A stretch of DNA of 64,000 nt from Micropruina glycogenica (GCF_900289045.1 NZ_LT985188.1:1550001-1614000), one strand, 5' to 3'; shown: positions 10,008 to 19,684, numbered from the stretch's first letter. Notes: generated from the sequence alone by a model not told the origin. Program-made: numbers and translations.

Positions 10008-12091
10008 GCGTCGATCCTTTCGGCGTCGAGGGCGTAGGCCCCGGCCACGATGAACTCTTTGCGGGGGGCCACATCGTTGCCCATCAGCTTCTCGAACGTG
10101 GCCATCGCCAACTCCAGCGACTCGCCCTCTTCGACGGTGATGCGGCGCAGGGTGCGGTGCCGAGGGTCCATGGTGGTCTCTTTCAACTGGTCGGCATCCA
10201 TCTCGCCCAGCCCCTTGTAGCGCTGCGGCTCTTTGAACGACACCCCCCGCTTGGTCAGCTCGGCCAGCTTTCGCTGGTACTCGGCCTCGCTGTAGGTGTA
10301 CAGGTACTTGTCTTGCCCCTTGCGTGGGCTGCTCAGCTCGAACCGGTGCAGCGGCGGCACGGCGGTGAACACCCGTCCGGCTTCGACCAGGGGCCGCATG
10401 TATTTGAAGAACAGGGTGGCCAGCAGGGTGCGAATGTGGGCGCCGTCCGAGTCGGCGTCGGCCATGAAGATCACCTTGCCGTAGCGGGCCTGCTCGAGTT
10501 CGAAGGTGCGCCCCGAACCGGCACCCACCACCTGAATGATCGACGCGCACTCGGCGTTCTTCAGCATGTCGCCCACGCTCGCCCGCTGCACGTTGAGGAT
10601 CTTGCCGCGAATCGGCAGCAGCGCCTGAAACTCCGAATTGCGGGCCAGCTTGGCGGTGCCCATGGCCGAGTCGCCCTCGACGATGAACAACTCGCTGCGC
10701 TCGTTGTCGGTGCTGCGGCAGTCGGCCAGCTTGGCCGGCAGTGAACTCGATTCGAGTGCGTTCTTGCGGCGCTGGTTCTCTTTGTGGGCACGCGCGGCCA
10801 CCCGGGTGCGTGAGGCCGACACCACCTTTTCCATCACCGCCCGTGCTTGGGGGCGCTGCGCGGCGCGGTTCGAGGTGAGGAACTCCCCCAGTTCGCGCTC
10901 GACCACCTTGGCGACCAGCCGGGTGACCGGCGGGGTGCCGAGCACCTCTTTGGTCTGGCCCTCGAACTGCGGCTCTGCCAGCCGCACGGTGACCACACCG
11001 GTCATGCCTTCGAGAATGTCGTCTTTGACGATCTCGTCGCCGGCCTTGAGCAGCCGGGTGCCTTCGAGTGCCTTGGCGAAGGCTCGGACGGTGCCCCGTT
11101 CGAACCCCTGCACGTGCGTGCCGCCCTTGGGAGTGGCGATGATGTTGACGAACGACTGCACGGTGCTGTCGTAGCCGGCCCCCCAGCGCAGCGCGATGTC
11201 GACCTCAAGGGTGCGGTCGACGTCGGTGGGGGTCATGGCTCCGTCGGCGTCGAGCATCGGCACCGTTTCGGTGAACGTGTCGGTGCCCTGCAGCCGCAGC
11301 ACGTCGGTGACCGGGGCGTCGCCGGCTAGAAAGTCGCAGAACTCCGAAATGCCGCCGTCGTGCTTGAACACCTCGGTGACGTGCTCGGACGCCCGCTGGT
11401 CGGTGAGTGCCAACTCGAGCCCCGGCACCAGAAAGCTGGTCTGTCGGGCGCGAGCCACCAGCGAAGACCACGACAGTTGAGCGTCGGGCAGAAAGATCTG
11501 CCGGTCGGGCCAGTAGCGCACCCGGGTGCCGGTTCGTCCGCGCGCCACGCGGCCGACTTTGGTGAGCGCAGCGCCCGGGGTGAAGGGTGCGTCGGGCCCG
11601 TCACCGGCGAAGCTGCCGGGCACCCCACGGCGGAACGACATGGCCCAGGTGGCCCCGTTGCGGTCGACCTCGACGTCGAGCCTCGACGACAGCGCGTTCA
11701 CCACCGAGGCGCCCACCCCGTGCAGGCCGCCGGTGGCGTTGTACGAGCCGGCGCCGAACTTGCCGCCGGCGTGCAGCTTGGTGAACACCACTTCGACGCC
11801 TGACAGGCCGGTGCGGGGTTCGATGTCGACCGGAATGCCACGGGCCACGTCGTCGACCGCGATGCTGCCGTCGGCGTTGAGCGCAACGGTGATGCGGTCG
11901 CCGAAGCCGCCCAGTGCCTCGTCCACACAGTTGTCGATGATTTCCCACATGCAGTGCATCAGGCCGCGGGTGTCGGTTGAGCCGATGTACATCGCCGGAC
12001 GTTTGCGCACCGCTTCGAGCCCTTCGAGCACGAGCAGGTGGCGGGCCTCGTAGTCGCGTCCTTCGGCGGCCGGCTTGCCTTTGATGGTCAC
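10004..12091 (-). CDS. parE: DNA topoisomerase IV subunit B
   Basis: A 695-residue ATPase subunit of topoisomerase IV. The GHKL ATP-binding domain shows RPAMYIGS (31-38), EIIDNCVDEA (50-59) with the Mg-binding Asn54, and HGVGASVVNALS. The transducer domain and a TOPRIM domain follow (EGDSAMG, then LLPIRGKILN and DADSDGAHI). QRYKGLGEM and the DPRHRTL tail complete the C-terminus. Length fits ParE/GyrB without an insertion. EGDSAMG replaces the commoner EGDSAGG, a known actinobacterial ParE-type variant. It partners parC at 5.1 kb, and the downstream gene overlaps its stop codon by 4 bp. Confidence 0.93.
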   Translation of the reverse strand: MTIKGKPAAEGRDYEARHLLVLEGLEAVRKRPAMYIGSTDTRGLMHCMWEIIDNCVDEALGGFGDRITVALNADGSIAVDDVARGIPVDIEPRTGLSGVEVVFTKLHAGGKFGAGSYNATGGLHGVGASVVNALSSRLDVEVDRNGATWAMSFRRGVPGSFAGDGPDAPFTPGAALTKVGRVARGRTGTRVRYWPDRQIFLPDAQLSWSSLVARARQTSFLVPGLELALTDQRASEHVTEVFKHDGGISEFCDFLAGDAPVTDVLRLQGTDTFTETVPMLDADGAMTPTDVDRTLEVDIALRWGAGYDSTVQSFVNIIATPKGGTHVQGFERGTVRAFAKALEGTRLLKAGDEIVKDDILEGMTGVVTVRLAEPQFEGQTKEVLGTPPVTRLVAKVVERELGEFLTSNRAAQRPQARAVMEKVVSASRTRVAARAHKENQRRKNALESSSLPAKLADCRSTDNERSELFIVEGDSAMGTAKLARNSEFQALLPIRGKILNVQRASVGDMLKNAECASIIQVVGAGSGRTFELEQARYGKVIFMADADSDGAHIRTLLATLFFKYMRPLVEAGRVFTAVPPLHRFELSSPRKGQDKYLYTYSEAEYQRKLAELTKRGVSFKEPQRYKGLGEMDADQLKETTMDPRHRTLRRITVEEGESLELAMATFEKLMGNDVAPRKEFIVAGAYALDAERIDA

Positions 12092-12322
12092 GCGATGAGG
12101 CTAGCGCCCGCCACCGACACGGGCCGGGATCTCGGGCGGGCAGGGCGCGCGTCCGTGCTGCCTCGTCGCCGACTCGTAACCGAGTTGCAATGCGCCACGC
12201 GCGGGGCGCGACCCTTCGCCGGTCACACTGGGGTGCCGGGGTAATCTCGCGGCACGGAACAATCCGGCCTCGCGATGAGTTGACACAGGTAGACTCAAGG
12301 CAAGACAGGGAGGAAACGCGAA

Positions 12323-12511
12323 ATGACGACGACAGCGCTTGAGGGGCTGACCGCGGCGGATCGCTGCGATCGCTGCGGGGCGCAGGCCTACCTTCGGGTG
12401 ACCCTGCACGCCGGCGAGCTCCTCTTCTGTGCCCACCACGCCAAGGCCCACTCGGACCGCATCAAGCAGGTGGCGCTCACCGTTCACGACGAAACAGACA
12501 AGCTCAACTGA
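12323..12511 (+). CDS. DUF7455 small zinc-binding-type protein
   Basis: A 62-residue protein conserved across actinobacteria near the sigA and parE genes. It has CDRCGAQA (CxxC) and a CAHHAKAH segment (CxxH), a likely four-ligand zinc site similar to small zinc ribbons. A strong Shine-Dalgarno GGGAGGA at 12308-12314 sits 8 bp before ATG 12323. It is monocistronic, divergent from parE and closed by a strong hairpin terminator at 12523-12553. Its function is unknown; the zinc-ribbon look suggests nucleic-acid or protein binding. Confidence 0.85.
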   Translation: MTTTALEGLTAADRCDRCGAQAYLRVTLHAGELLFCAHHAKAHSDRIKQVALTVHDETDKLN

Positions 12512-12522
12512 GTTCTGAACAT

Positions 12523-12553
12523 GAACGCCCCGGACGGATCGTCCGGGGCGTTC
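12523..12553 (+). terminator. Strong hairpin terminator after DUF7455 gene
   Basis: GAACGCCCCGGAC, a 5-nt loop, then GTCCGGGGCGTTC: a perfect 13-bp stem starting 11 bp after the stop codon, followed by a T-containing run (GTCGTTGT). Probably also ends transcription arriving from the opposite strand. Confidence 0.85.
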
Positions 12554-12590
12554 GTCGTTGTCGAGCTTGTCGACCAACGGAACCGGGTGC

Positions 12591-13568
12591 TCAGGCCCGC
12601 AGCGCCAGCACGGCGTAGGCCGCGAGCCAGTGCTCGGCCATCCAGTCGCTGCCGCTGACCACCGGCAGGGCGGCGTCCAGGTGGGCCTGAGCGGCGCGCT
12701 CCAACACCACCGAATCGCCCAGCCGACGCTGCAGAGCGCGCAGGCAGGCTGCCCGATGCAGGTTGAGACCGTGCAGGTGGGCCGCTTGGCCGTCGGTGGT
12801 GTCGATGCCGGTGACCGGACGACTCAAGCTGCCGATGCGGCCGCCCTGCAGGTCGGGCAGGGCGATCTCGACCCAGAGCCGAAACGCGTCCGGTGCGAGC
12901 ACCAGCCCCATGAGTTCGGCCTCGGCCAACGCCGGCGACAAGAAGTCGTTGCCGCCCGGCTCCCATTCGACGGGATAGTCGCGGTCATTGCCGTACCAGC
13001 GCTTGGACGCCGACGCGATCGCCTCGACCAACGCGGGCTCACCGTGCGTGGCCAGTCGCTGCGCCCAGGGCCAGGAGCGGGCGAGCGCGAAGGCGGTGTT
13101 GGCGTGCGTGCCCTGCCGGTTGGGCAGCGACGAGCGCGGCAGCCATTCGATGAAGCCGTCAGCGACCACCGCCGCCAGAGGGGCCAGGGCCCGGGCCCAC
13201 CGGGTGCCCTCCGCGGCGTCGGCGAGCGCCAACGCCCACCCCCAGCCGTACGGCCGCTCGAAACCGGCCTGTTCGCGCAGGTAGGCGGCCTCGACCGCCA
13301 GGTTCTCGGCGGTGAGATGCTCGTCGAGCACTCTCTCGGCCTCGGTGCGCGCAGCCTCGGGCAGATCGGGCAGCAGCACCAGTAACGCCCAATGCATCTC
13401 AACCGCCGAATGCCAGTCGAAACAGCCGTAGAACGCCGGGTGCAACTGCGCTGGAGTGCCGGTGTCGTGCAGCCCCGTCATCACATGCCGTGGAGCGTTG
13501 GGGTATTCGCGCCTCACCGCCCCGACGATGGTGCGAGCGAACTCGGGCGCCAGCTCGAGCAGGGTCAC
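12591..13568 (-). CDS. DUF2891 family protein
   Basis: A 325-residue protein of the DUF2891 family, whose function is unknown. Family-like segments are FYGCFDWHSAVEMHW near residues 47-61, ERPYGWGWALALADA near 113-127, and WYGNDRDYPVEWEPGGNDFLSP near 198-219. The conserved Trp, His, Tyr and Asp residues and all-helical look resemble an alpha/alpha toroid such as those in glycan-active enzymes; this is only structural analogy. GTG 13568 overlaps the TGA of the upstream gene by 4 bp (GTGA), indicating coupled translation with the DUF6882 gene. No signal peptide. Confidence 0.8.
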   Translation of the reverse strand: MTLLELAPEFARTIVGAVRREYPNAPRHVMTGLHDTGTPAQLHPAFYGCFDWHSAVEMHWALLVLLPDLPEAARTEAERVLDEHLTAENLAVEAAYLREQAGFERPYGWGWALALADAAEGTRWARALAPLAAVVADGFIEWLPRSSLPNRQGTHANTAFALARSWPWAQRLATHGEPALVEAIASASKRWYGNDRDYPVEWEPGGNDFLSPALAEAELMGLVLAPDAFRLWVEIALPDLQGGRIGSLSRPVTGIDTTDGQAAHLHGLNLHRAACLRALQRRLGDSVVLERAAQAHLDAALPVVSGSDWMAEHWLAAYAVLALRA

Positions 13569-14269
13569 TGCAGTGGCGCAGCGCCGAGCGAGCCTCTGAT
13601 GCTGACGATGCGGCCCTGCTCGTCGAAATCGACGGCCAGCACGTCCTGGCCCAGATGTACCTTCAGTTGGCGTTCGCCACCAACCACCCGCAGATCGTGC
13701 ACCGAGGCGTAGGTCAACACCTGTGAACGGGCGTGGCCGGGCATCAGCTCGACCGCCGACATGATGCGGCGGGCAAAGGTGTACCCGTGCGCCGGCGGCC
13801 TGGGCACAGCCGGATCGACGATGCCGAAGTAGGCGAGCCCGGTGCCGTAGTCGGCGGTGTAGAAGGCCGTCGCTCCCACCAGCGGTGCCGCGAGCAGGGC
13901 GACGCTGGCCCCCGGGCCCAGGCCCGTGTCGACCACTCCGTCGATGCTGAACTGCGGAATGCCCAGCTCCCAGATACCCCACGACTCGGCGAACTGCGTC
14001 ACCTTGCTCACCGGTGCGACCGACGGCAGTTGCGCCGAAAAGCCTTCGTTGGCCCACGACCACAACCAGGTGTTGCTGGCCTTCGACACGGTGCCGAGCA
14101 GCACCACACGCAACGGACGCCCACTGATGGTGAGCAGGCCCTGTGTCACGTCCGCCTGATAGGGCCCGCTGACGTCGACGGCCTGCGTCAGCGCCTCTTG
14201 CGCCTCGATCGCGATCGGAAGGTGGGCCGCGACGGCGGCGTTCAGGCGCTCGTGATTCTGATCGGGCAT
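13565..14269 (-). CDS. DUF6882 domain protein
   Basis: A 234-residue cytoplasmic protein resembling DUF6882. The N-terminal half contains TWLWSWANEGF and SWGIWELGIPQF, the tryptophan-rich motifs of the family. The C-terminal half has TARRIMSAVEL-like and DVLAVDFDEQGRI sequences reminiscent of a small beta-sheet domain. Function unknown. ATG 14269 is preferred; an in-frame upstream start near 14329 would run into the promoter zone of the divergent macro-domain gene. It is coupled to the DUF2891 gene by a 4-bp overlap. Confidence 0.7.
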   Translation of the reverse strand: MPDQNHERLNAAVAAHLPIAIEAQEALTQAVDVSGPYQADVTQGLLTISGRPLRVVLLGTVSKASNTWLWSWANEGFSAQLPSVAPVSKVTQFAESWGIWELGIPQFSIDGVVDTGLGPGASVALLAAPLVGATAFYTADYGTGLAYFGIVDPAVPRPPAHGYTFARRIMSAVELMPGHARSQVLTYASVHDLRVVGGERQLKVHLGQDVLAVDFDEQGRIVSIRGSLGAAPLQ

Positions 14270-14356
14270 GGCCGCCACAATAGTCCGCGCCCGGCCCGCC
14301 AGGGCCTGGTCGGGCAGTACTACCCTCATCGCACGCCGAGTGCCAGGCTTGACCGT

Positions 14357-14872
14357 ATGCGCAACCTCGAGGCGGTGACCGGCGACATCACCACCCAGAC
14401 CACCGACGCGATCGTCAACGCCGCGAACGCAACGCTGCTGGGCGGCGGCGGCGTGGACGGAGCGATTCACGCCGCCGCCGGACCACGGCTGCTCGAGGCG
14501 TGCCGGCGAGTGCGTCGAACCACCTGGCCCGACGGGCTGCCGGTCGGCGAGGCGGTGGCCACCGAGGCGTTCGACCTGCCCGCCCGTTGGGTGATTCACA
14601 CCGTGGGGCCGAACGCCCACCGGGGCCAGACGGACCCGGCGATGCTGGCCTCCTGCTTCACCCGTTGCCTCGACTTCGCCGCCGAACTCGGCGCCACCAG
14701 CATCGCGTTTCCGGCCGTCAGCGCGGGCGTGTACGGCTGGGACGCCGACGACGTGGCACGCATCGCCGTCGATGCCGTGCGCCGGCACCCGTCAGAAGGC
14801 GTCCAACTCGTGCGTTTCGTGCTGTTCGGCGATCGGTTGCGGGTCGCGTTCGATCGGGCCTTGGCGAACTGA
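14357..14872 (+). CDS. Macro-domain protein (O-acetyl-ADP-ribose deacetylase type)
   Basis: A 171-residue single macro domain that binds ADP-ribose and usually removes acetyl or ADP-ribosyl groups. The hallmark motifs are present: GDITTQTTDAIVNAAN (residues 9-24, with the ligand-binding Asp10 and Asn24), LLGGGGVDGAIHAAAG (27-42), and AFPAVSAGVYGWD near 116-128. It matches the MacroD/YmdB subgroup. It diverges from the DUF6882 gene, with about 90 bp between starts. No good Shine-Dalgarno sequence is seen; a TACCCT hexamer 34 bp upstream could be a -10 element. Confidence 0.92.
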   Translation: MRNLEAVTGDITTQTTDAIVNAANATLLGGGGVDGAIHAAAGPRLLEACRRVRRTTWPDGLPVGEAVATEAFDLPARWVIHTVGPNAHRGQTDPAMLASCFTRCLDFAAELGATSIAFPAVSAGVYGWDADDVARIAVDAVRRHPSEGVQLVRFVLFGDRLRVAFDRALAN

Positions 14873-14970
14873 ACCGACCGCACAGTCACGTTCAGGCTGG
14901 TCGCTGTATCGCGGGGTCGCCGGTTGTACTCATTGTGGTCGACCCGGCCCGTCCGCAGAGAGGAACGACC

Positions 14971-15564
14971 ATGAACGACCCCCTGACCGCATCAAGGCGC
15001 AACCTGCTGGTCGGCAGCGGCATCGGTACCGCCGGCCTGTTCGGCATGACCGGCCCGTCGTTGGCCACCGCCGTTCCCATGGCCTTCGTGCCGCCCGACC
15101 ACGATGCCAGCGGCGTGACGTGGTGGTTGCGTCTCGACGGCATCGTCGGCGAGTCGCTCGACCGTGACCATCCGCGCCAGATCGAGGTGCGAGCGATGGA
15201 CTGGCAGTCCACTCAGAAGTCGACCAGCGTGGCCGGGGCTGCGTCGAAAGACATCTGCCTGGCTCTCGCCACGAGTTCGGCCTCGCCCGCGATTCTCAAG
15301 AATTGCGTGCAGGGTTCGGCCGTCGCCACCGCGACTCTCAGCGGGCGCAAAGCGGGCGAGGGGCAGAAGGACTTTCTGACCTGGGACTTCACCAACCTGC
15401 GGATCAAGTCCTACGACGTGGCGTTCACCGACGGTCCGCCGCTCGACGTCGTCACCTTCTCGTTCACCCAGGTGACCATGACCTACCGCCCGCAAGACAT
15501 CAAGGGTGGCCTGGGCGCGGCGGTGACGGTGACCTGGAACGTCAAGAGCGACAAGGTGAGCTGA
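14971..15564 (+). CDS. Tat-exported Hcp-like protein
   Basis: A 197-residue protein with a twin-arginine signal (SRRNLLVG at 8-15, hydrophobic stretch, cleavage probably near ALA-type site about 33) followed by a type VI tube protein (Hcp/DUF796-like) fold. Family signs are WWLRLDGIVGES (about 50-61), HPRQIEVRAMDW (64-75), ILKNCVQG, ATLSGRKAG, KDFLTWDFTNLRIKSYD and VTMTYRPQD followed by GAAVTVTWNVK near the end. AGAGAGGA lies before ATG 14971. I see no other type VI secretion component in the window. Exported Hcp homologues in Gram-positive bacteria have no settled role; this could be a ring-forming surface or extracellular protein. Confidence 0.75.
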   Translation: MNDPLTASRRNLLVGSGIGTAGLFGMTGPSLATAVPMAFVPPDHDASGVTWWLRLDGIVGESLDRDHPRQIEVRAMDWQSTQKSTSVAGAASKDICLALATSSASPAILKNCVQGSAVATATLSGRKAGEGQKDFLTWDFTNLRIKSYDVAFTDGPPLDVVTFSFTQVTMTYRPQDIKGGLGAAVTVTWNVKSDKVS

Positions 15565-15572
15565 CCCCCGTC

Positions 15573-15654
15573 GGTCGAGCTTGTCGAAACCCGTACGGGA
15601 CGCGGTCTCGACACGTTGTGCCCAGCGATGCCCGGGGTCTCGACGAGCTCGACC
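15573..15654. repeat. Inverted pair of repeat-family A
   Basis: A forward copy at 15573-15591 (GGTCGAGCTTGTCGAAACC) and an inverted copy at 15636-15654 (GGTCTCGACGAGCTCGACC), with a degenerate copy around 15604-15616. Together they can form a long hairpin between the convergent hcp-like gene and the gene at 15688. Confidence 0.75.
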
Positions 15655-15687
15655 AACGCGAGCCCGTCCGAACTCGACGAGCGGCGA

Positions 15688-16041
15688 TTAGTAGCTGGGT
15701 GTGGGCTGGGCCGAGATGATCAGCGCGGCGTTGAGCGCCACTATGGTCAGAATCGCCAGCACGACCCACCACACCCGACTCAGGGGCCGCTTGAGCAACG
15801 TGAGCACCAGCCCGATCGCAGCACCCGCTGCGCCGGCCCAGGCCGTCCACGCCAGTGCGACCCGCTCGGGGTAGGTGTGCGTCATCGACTGCACACCACC
15901 GTCGGGTGCCGGCAGCGAGTAATGATCCACCGAGAGCCCGGTGAGCATCACCCCAGACAGCAGGCACGCCACCACCATCAGCGAGAGCACCACGATCGGC
16001 ACCACGGGCGACTGCTGCGCCCCGTTGTCGTCGGCCGTCAA
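15688..16041 (-). CDS. Small membrane protein downstream of sigA
   Basis: A 117-residue predicted membrane protein with three hydrophobic helices at about 13-35, 66-82 and 91-109. It has a short polar N-terminus and ends in a proline-containing tail. A loop of about 30 residues after the first helix would be extracytoplasmic. It begins 4 bp after the sigA stop codon, so it is probably co-transcribed with sigA. I recognise no family or function. Confidence 0.65.
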   Translation of the reverse strand: MTADDNGAQQSPVVPIVVLSLMVVACLLSGVMLTGLSVDHYSLPAPDGGVQSMTHTYPERVALAWTAWAGAAGAAIGLVLTLLKRPLSRVWWVVLAILTIVALNAALIISAQPTPSY

Positions 16042-16045
16042 GGCG

Positions 16046-17419
16046 TCAGTCGAGGTAGTCGCGAAGCACCTGCGAGCGCGACGGGTGCCGCAGCTTGCTC
16101 ATCGTCTTCGACTCGATCTGGCGGATGCGCTCACGGGTGACGCCGTACACTTTGCCGATCTCGTCGAGCGTCTTGGGCTGGCCGTCGGTGAGGCCGAAGC
16201 GCATCGACACCACGCCGGCCTCACGCTCGCTGAGGGTGTCGAGCACGTCGTGCAGTTGCTCTTGCAGCAGGGTGAAGTTCACCGCTTCTGCCGGAACGAC
16301 CGCCTCGGAGTCCTCGATCAGGTCGCCGAACTCTGAGTCGCCGTCCTCGCCCAGAGGCGTGTGCAGCGAGATCGGCTCGCGGCCGTACTTCTGCACCTCG
16401 ACGACCTTCTCGGGGGTCATGTCGAGCTCTTTGGCGAGCTCTTCGGGCGTCGGTTCGCGACCCAGGTCCTGCAGCATCTGACGCTGCACGCGGGCGAGCT
16501 TGTTGATCACCTCGACCATGTGGACGGGGATCCGGATGGTGCGGGCCTGGTCGGCCATCGCGCGGGTGATCGCCTGCTTGATCCACCAGGTGGCGTAGGT
16601 GGAGAACTTGTAGCCCTTGGTGTAGTCGAACTTCTCGACCGCACGGATCAGGCCGAGGTTGCCCTCCTGGATCAGGTCGAGAAACAGCATGCCGCGGCCG
16701 GTGTAGCGCTTGGCCAGCGACACCACGAGGCGCAGGTTGGCCTCGAGCAGGTGGTTCTTGGCGCGTCGTCCGTCTTGAGCGATCCAGTCGTAGTCGTCCT
16801 GGTCGGACGCACTGATCGAGCGTCCGGTGTTGATCGACTCCTCGGCGAACAGGCCGGCCTCGATGCGCTTGGCGAGGGTGACCTCCTGCTCGGCGTTCAG
16901 CAGCGCGACCTTGCCGATCTGCTTGAGGTAGTCCTTCACCGGGTCGGCGGTCGCACCCGCGACCAGCACCTGCTGCTCGGGCTCGTCGGCGTCGTCGGCG
17001 TCGCTGACGATGAAGCCCTCGTCCTCGGTCAACTCCTTCTCGACGACGGCCTCCTTGGCCTCTTCGAAGTTCGAGTCGTCGACGTCGTCGAGCGAACGGC
17101 GCTTGCCACCGACGGTGAGCACCACGTCGTCACCCTCGCGGGCGAACTTCACGTCGACCGAACCGGGGCTGAGCACGGCCTCTTCGAGGGTGGGCGCGTC
17201 GTCGACCTCGACCTCTTCGAGCTCGTCGGGGGCCACGTCCTCATCGTCGGTGGCCTCGGCGTCAAGCTCGGGCGCCTCGGGGGCGGGCGCCGCGGCGGGC
17301 TTACCGCGATGGGCGGCGGGCTGCTTTGCTGAAGTGCTGGTGCGACGTCGGCGGGGTGCGGGCGCGGCCTCGTCAGATACGGTTTCGACTTTGGCTGCGG
17401 CACTGGAGCGTGGTGACAC
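16046..17419 (-). CDS. sigA: Principal RNA polymerase sigma factor
   Basis: The 457-residue housekeeping sigma factor (group 1, HrdB/SigA). An Ala/Pro/acidic N-terminal extension of about 150 residues replaces a compact region 1.1. [16 protein letters not shown] marks region 1.2. Regions 2.3-2.4 read [20 protein letters not shown], region 3 includes [16 protein letters not shown], and region 4 ends in [19 protein letters not shown] with DYLD at the C-terminus. The start is GTG at 17419. It diverges from a prolyl oligopeptidase gene and is followed 4 bp downstream by a small membrane protein. Confidence 0.95.
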   Translation of the reverse strand: MSPRSSAAAKVETVSDEAAPAPRRRRTSTSAKQPAAHRGKPAAAPAPEAPELDAEATDDEDVAPDELEEVEVDDAPTLEEAVLSPGSVDVKFAREGDDVVLTVGGKRRSLDDVDDSNFEEAKEAVVEKELTEDEGFIVSDADDADEPEQQVLVAGATADPVKDYLKQIGKVALLNAEQEVTLAKRIEAGLFAEESINTGRSISASDQDDYDWIAQDGRRAKNHLLEANLRLVVSLAKRYTGRGMLFLDLIQEGNLGLIRAVEKFDYTKGYKFSTYATWWIKQAITRAMADQARTIRIPVHMVEVINKLARVQRQMLQDLGREPTPEELAKELDMTPEKVVEVQKYGREPISLHTPLGEDGDSEFGDLIEDSEAVVPAEAVNFTLLQEQLHDVLDTLSEREAGVVSMRFGLTDGQPKTLDEIGKVYGVTRERIRQIESKTMSKLRHPSRSQVLRDYLD

Positions 17420-17566
17420 AAGTAGCCTTTCGGATCTTGATTTTGGGCGCGCACCGACCGGGGGTTGTCAATGGCTAGCGCCGCGTTCATTCTGTCACGC
17501 GGGTGGGCACAATCCAAACGCGGGCGAGCACCAGCAGGTCTCGGACGCACCACTAGGGTCGTCGTC

Positions 17567-19684
17567 ATGCCGCAACCTCCGCGGGCCGACGCCCGCCCAA
17601 CCCGCCGGCTGCACCACGGCGACGAGTTCGTCGACGACTTCGCCTGGATGAGCGACAAGGGGTCGGCGGACTTTCTGGCCCACCTCGCGGCCGAGAACGC
17701 CTACACCGTCGACGCCACCGCCCACCTGGCCCCCCTGCGCGACGAGCTCTACGACGACATTCTGGCCCGCACCCGGCAGACCGACCTCAGCGTGCCGTCG
17801 TTCGTGCGGCACACCGACGGCTCGGCCTGGTGGTACTACAGCCGCTCGATCGAGGGCCTCGACTACCCGATTCACTGCCGGCTGCCCGCCCTCGACGCCG
17901 ACGAGATTCCCGACGTGACCACCGCCCCGCCGGGTGAGCAGGTGGTGCTCGACGAGAACCTGGTCGCCGAGGGTCAGGCCTTCTTCGCCCTAGGCCTCTG
18001 CGACGTGTCCCCCGACGGACGGCTGCTGGCGTGGAGCCAAGACACCAGCGGCGACGAGCGTTACCGGTTTCACGTCATCGACCTGGCCACCCGGGCCGAA
18101 CTGCCGGCGCCCGATGTACCCGTCGCGGCCGGCGGTTGCTGGTGCGGCGACGAGCGGCTGGTCTATCTCACCGTCGACGACGCGTGGCGGCCCGACCGGG
18201 TCTGGCTGCACACGCTGGGGTCGGCCGGCGCCGACACCCTGCTGCTGAGCGAACCCGACGAGCGGTTCTGGCTGGGCGTGGACGATTCTCGCGACCGCAC
18301 CAAGGTCTTGATCGCGAGCGAAAGCAAGCAGACCAGCGAGTACTGGCTGCTCGATGTGACCGACCCGGACGCGGGCCTCCGGGTGGTCGCCCCTCGCCGG
18401 GAAGGGCTCGAATACAGCGTCGAGGTGGGCACCGACGGCCTCTACATCGTGCACAACGACGGCGCCACGGATTTCGAGTTGGCCGTGGCGCCGTTCACGG
18501 CCACCGGCGCCCACGACTGGCAGCCTCTGGTGCCGCAGCGCCCGGGCGTGCGCCTGCTGGGCGTGGACGCCTACGCCGACTACCTGGTGCTGAGTTCCCG
18601 CTCACAAGCGCTGCCGCTGATCGAGGTGCTCACCCGCTTGCCCGACGGCACCTGGGGCGATCCCGTGCCGATCGGCTTCGACGAGCCGCTCTACAGCGCC
18701 GGCGCCGTGTCGTCAGACGACCCAACCACCGACCGCATCAGGCTCGTGCACGAGTCACTGGTCACCCCCCGCCGACTCGAGGAATATCGGCTCGACACCG
18801 GCCGGCGCCGGGTGCTCAAGGCCACCGAGGTGCTCGACCACCCGGTGCTCGGCGCGTTCGACCCCGGCGCCTACGTGCAGCACCGCGAATGGGTGACGGC
18901 ACCCGACGGCTCCCGGGTGCCGCTGTCGATCGTGCACCGCGCCGACGTGCCGAGGGACGGCTCGGCGCCCGCCCTGCTGTACGCCTACGGCGCCTACGAA
19001 ACGTCGATGCTGCCCTGGTTCTCGATTCCCCGGCTGAGCCTGCTCGACCGCGGTTTCGTCTGGGCCGTGGCGCACGTGCGCGGCGGCGGCGAACTGGGGC
19101 GGGCCTGGTACGAACAGGGCCGGCTGCTGGCGAAGCCGAACACCTTCACCGACTTCGTGGCCTGCGCGCGGCACCTGGTCGACGAAGGCTGGACGTCGGC
19201 CAACCGGCTGGTCGCCCAGGGCGGGTCCGCCGGCGGTTTGACCGTCGGGGCCGCGGTCAACCTGGCACCCGACGCCTTTCGCGCCGTGCATGCCGACGTG
19301 CCGTTCGTCGACGCGCTGACCACGATCCTGAACCCCGATCTACCGCTGACCGTCACCGAGTGGGACGAGTGGGGCGACCCGCTGCACGACCCTGCGGTGT
19401 ACGCCTGCATGAAGGGCTACACCCCCTACGAGAACGTGCCCGCGGGGCGGTTTCCGGCGGTGCTCGCCACCACCAGCCTCAACGACACCCGGGTGGAGGT
19501 CACCGAGCCGGCCAAGTGGGTCGCTCAGCTGCGACGTACAGTGGACGACGACCCGGCTCGTCCGATTCTGCTGCGCACCGAAATGGTGGCCGGTCACGGC
19601 GGGGTTTCGGGGCGCTACCAGGCCTGGCGCGACCTGGCGTTCGAGCTTGCCTGGATCATCGACCAGGCCTCATCGCCCGCCTGA
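17567..19684 (+). CDS. ptrB: Prolyl oligopeptidase family serine protease (oligopeptidase B type)
   Basis: A 705-residue cytoplasmic serine peptidase with an N-terminal seven-bladed beta-propeller (about 75-420) and a C-terminal alpha/beta hydrolase domain. The nucleophile is Ser554 in GGSAGGLTVG. The downstream WDEWGDP and MVAGHGGVSGRYQAW carry the oligopeptidase B substrate-pocket and catalytic His region. Oligopeptidase B cleaves short peptides after Arg or Lys. ATG 17567 is chosen because MPQPPRADARPTRRLHHGDEFVDDF is the usual family N-terminus; a TAGGGT hexamer 8 bp upstream suggests leaderless transcription. No signal peptide. Confidence 0.9.
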   Translation: MPQPPRADARPTRRLHHGDEFVDDFAWMSDKGSADFLAHLAAENAYTVDATAHLAPLRDELYDDILARTRQTDLSVPSFVRHTDGSAWWYYSRSIEGLDYPIHCRLPALDADEIPDVTTAPPGEQVVLDENLVAEGQAFFALGLCDVSPDGRLLAWSQDTSGDERYRFHVIDLATRAELPAPDVPVAAGGCWCGDERLVYLTVDDAWRPDRVWLHTLGSAGADTLLLSEPDERFWLGVDDSRDRTKVLIASESKQTSEYWLLDVTDPDAGLRVVAPRREGLEYSVEVGTDGLYIVHNDGATDFELAVAPFTATGAHDWQPLVPQRPGVRLLGVDAYADYLVLSSRSQALPLIEVLTRLPDGTWGDPVPIGFDEPLYSAGAVSSDDPTTDRIRLVHESLVTPRRLEEYRLDTGRRRVLKATEVLDHPVLGAFDPGAYVQHREWVTAPDGSRVPLSIVHRADVPRDGSAPALLYAYGAYETSMLPWFSIPRLSLLDRGFVWAVAHVRGGGELGRAWYEQGRLLAKPNTFTDFVACARHLVDEGWTSANRLVAQGGSAGGLTVGAAVNLAPDAFRAVHADVPFVDALTTILNPDLPLTVTEWDEWGDPLHDPAVYACMKGYTPYENVPAGRFPAVLATTSLNDTRVEVTEPAKWVAQLRRTVDDDPARPILLRTEMVAGHGGVSGRYQAWRDLAFELAWIIDQASSPA

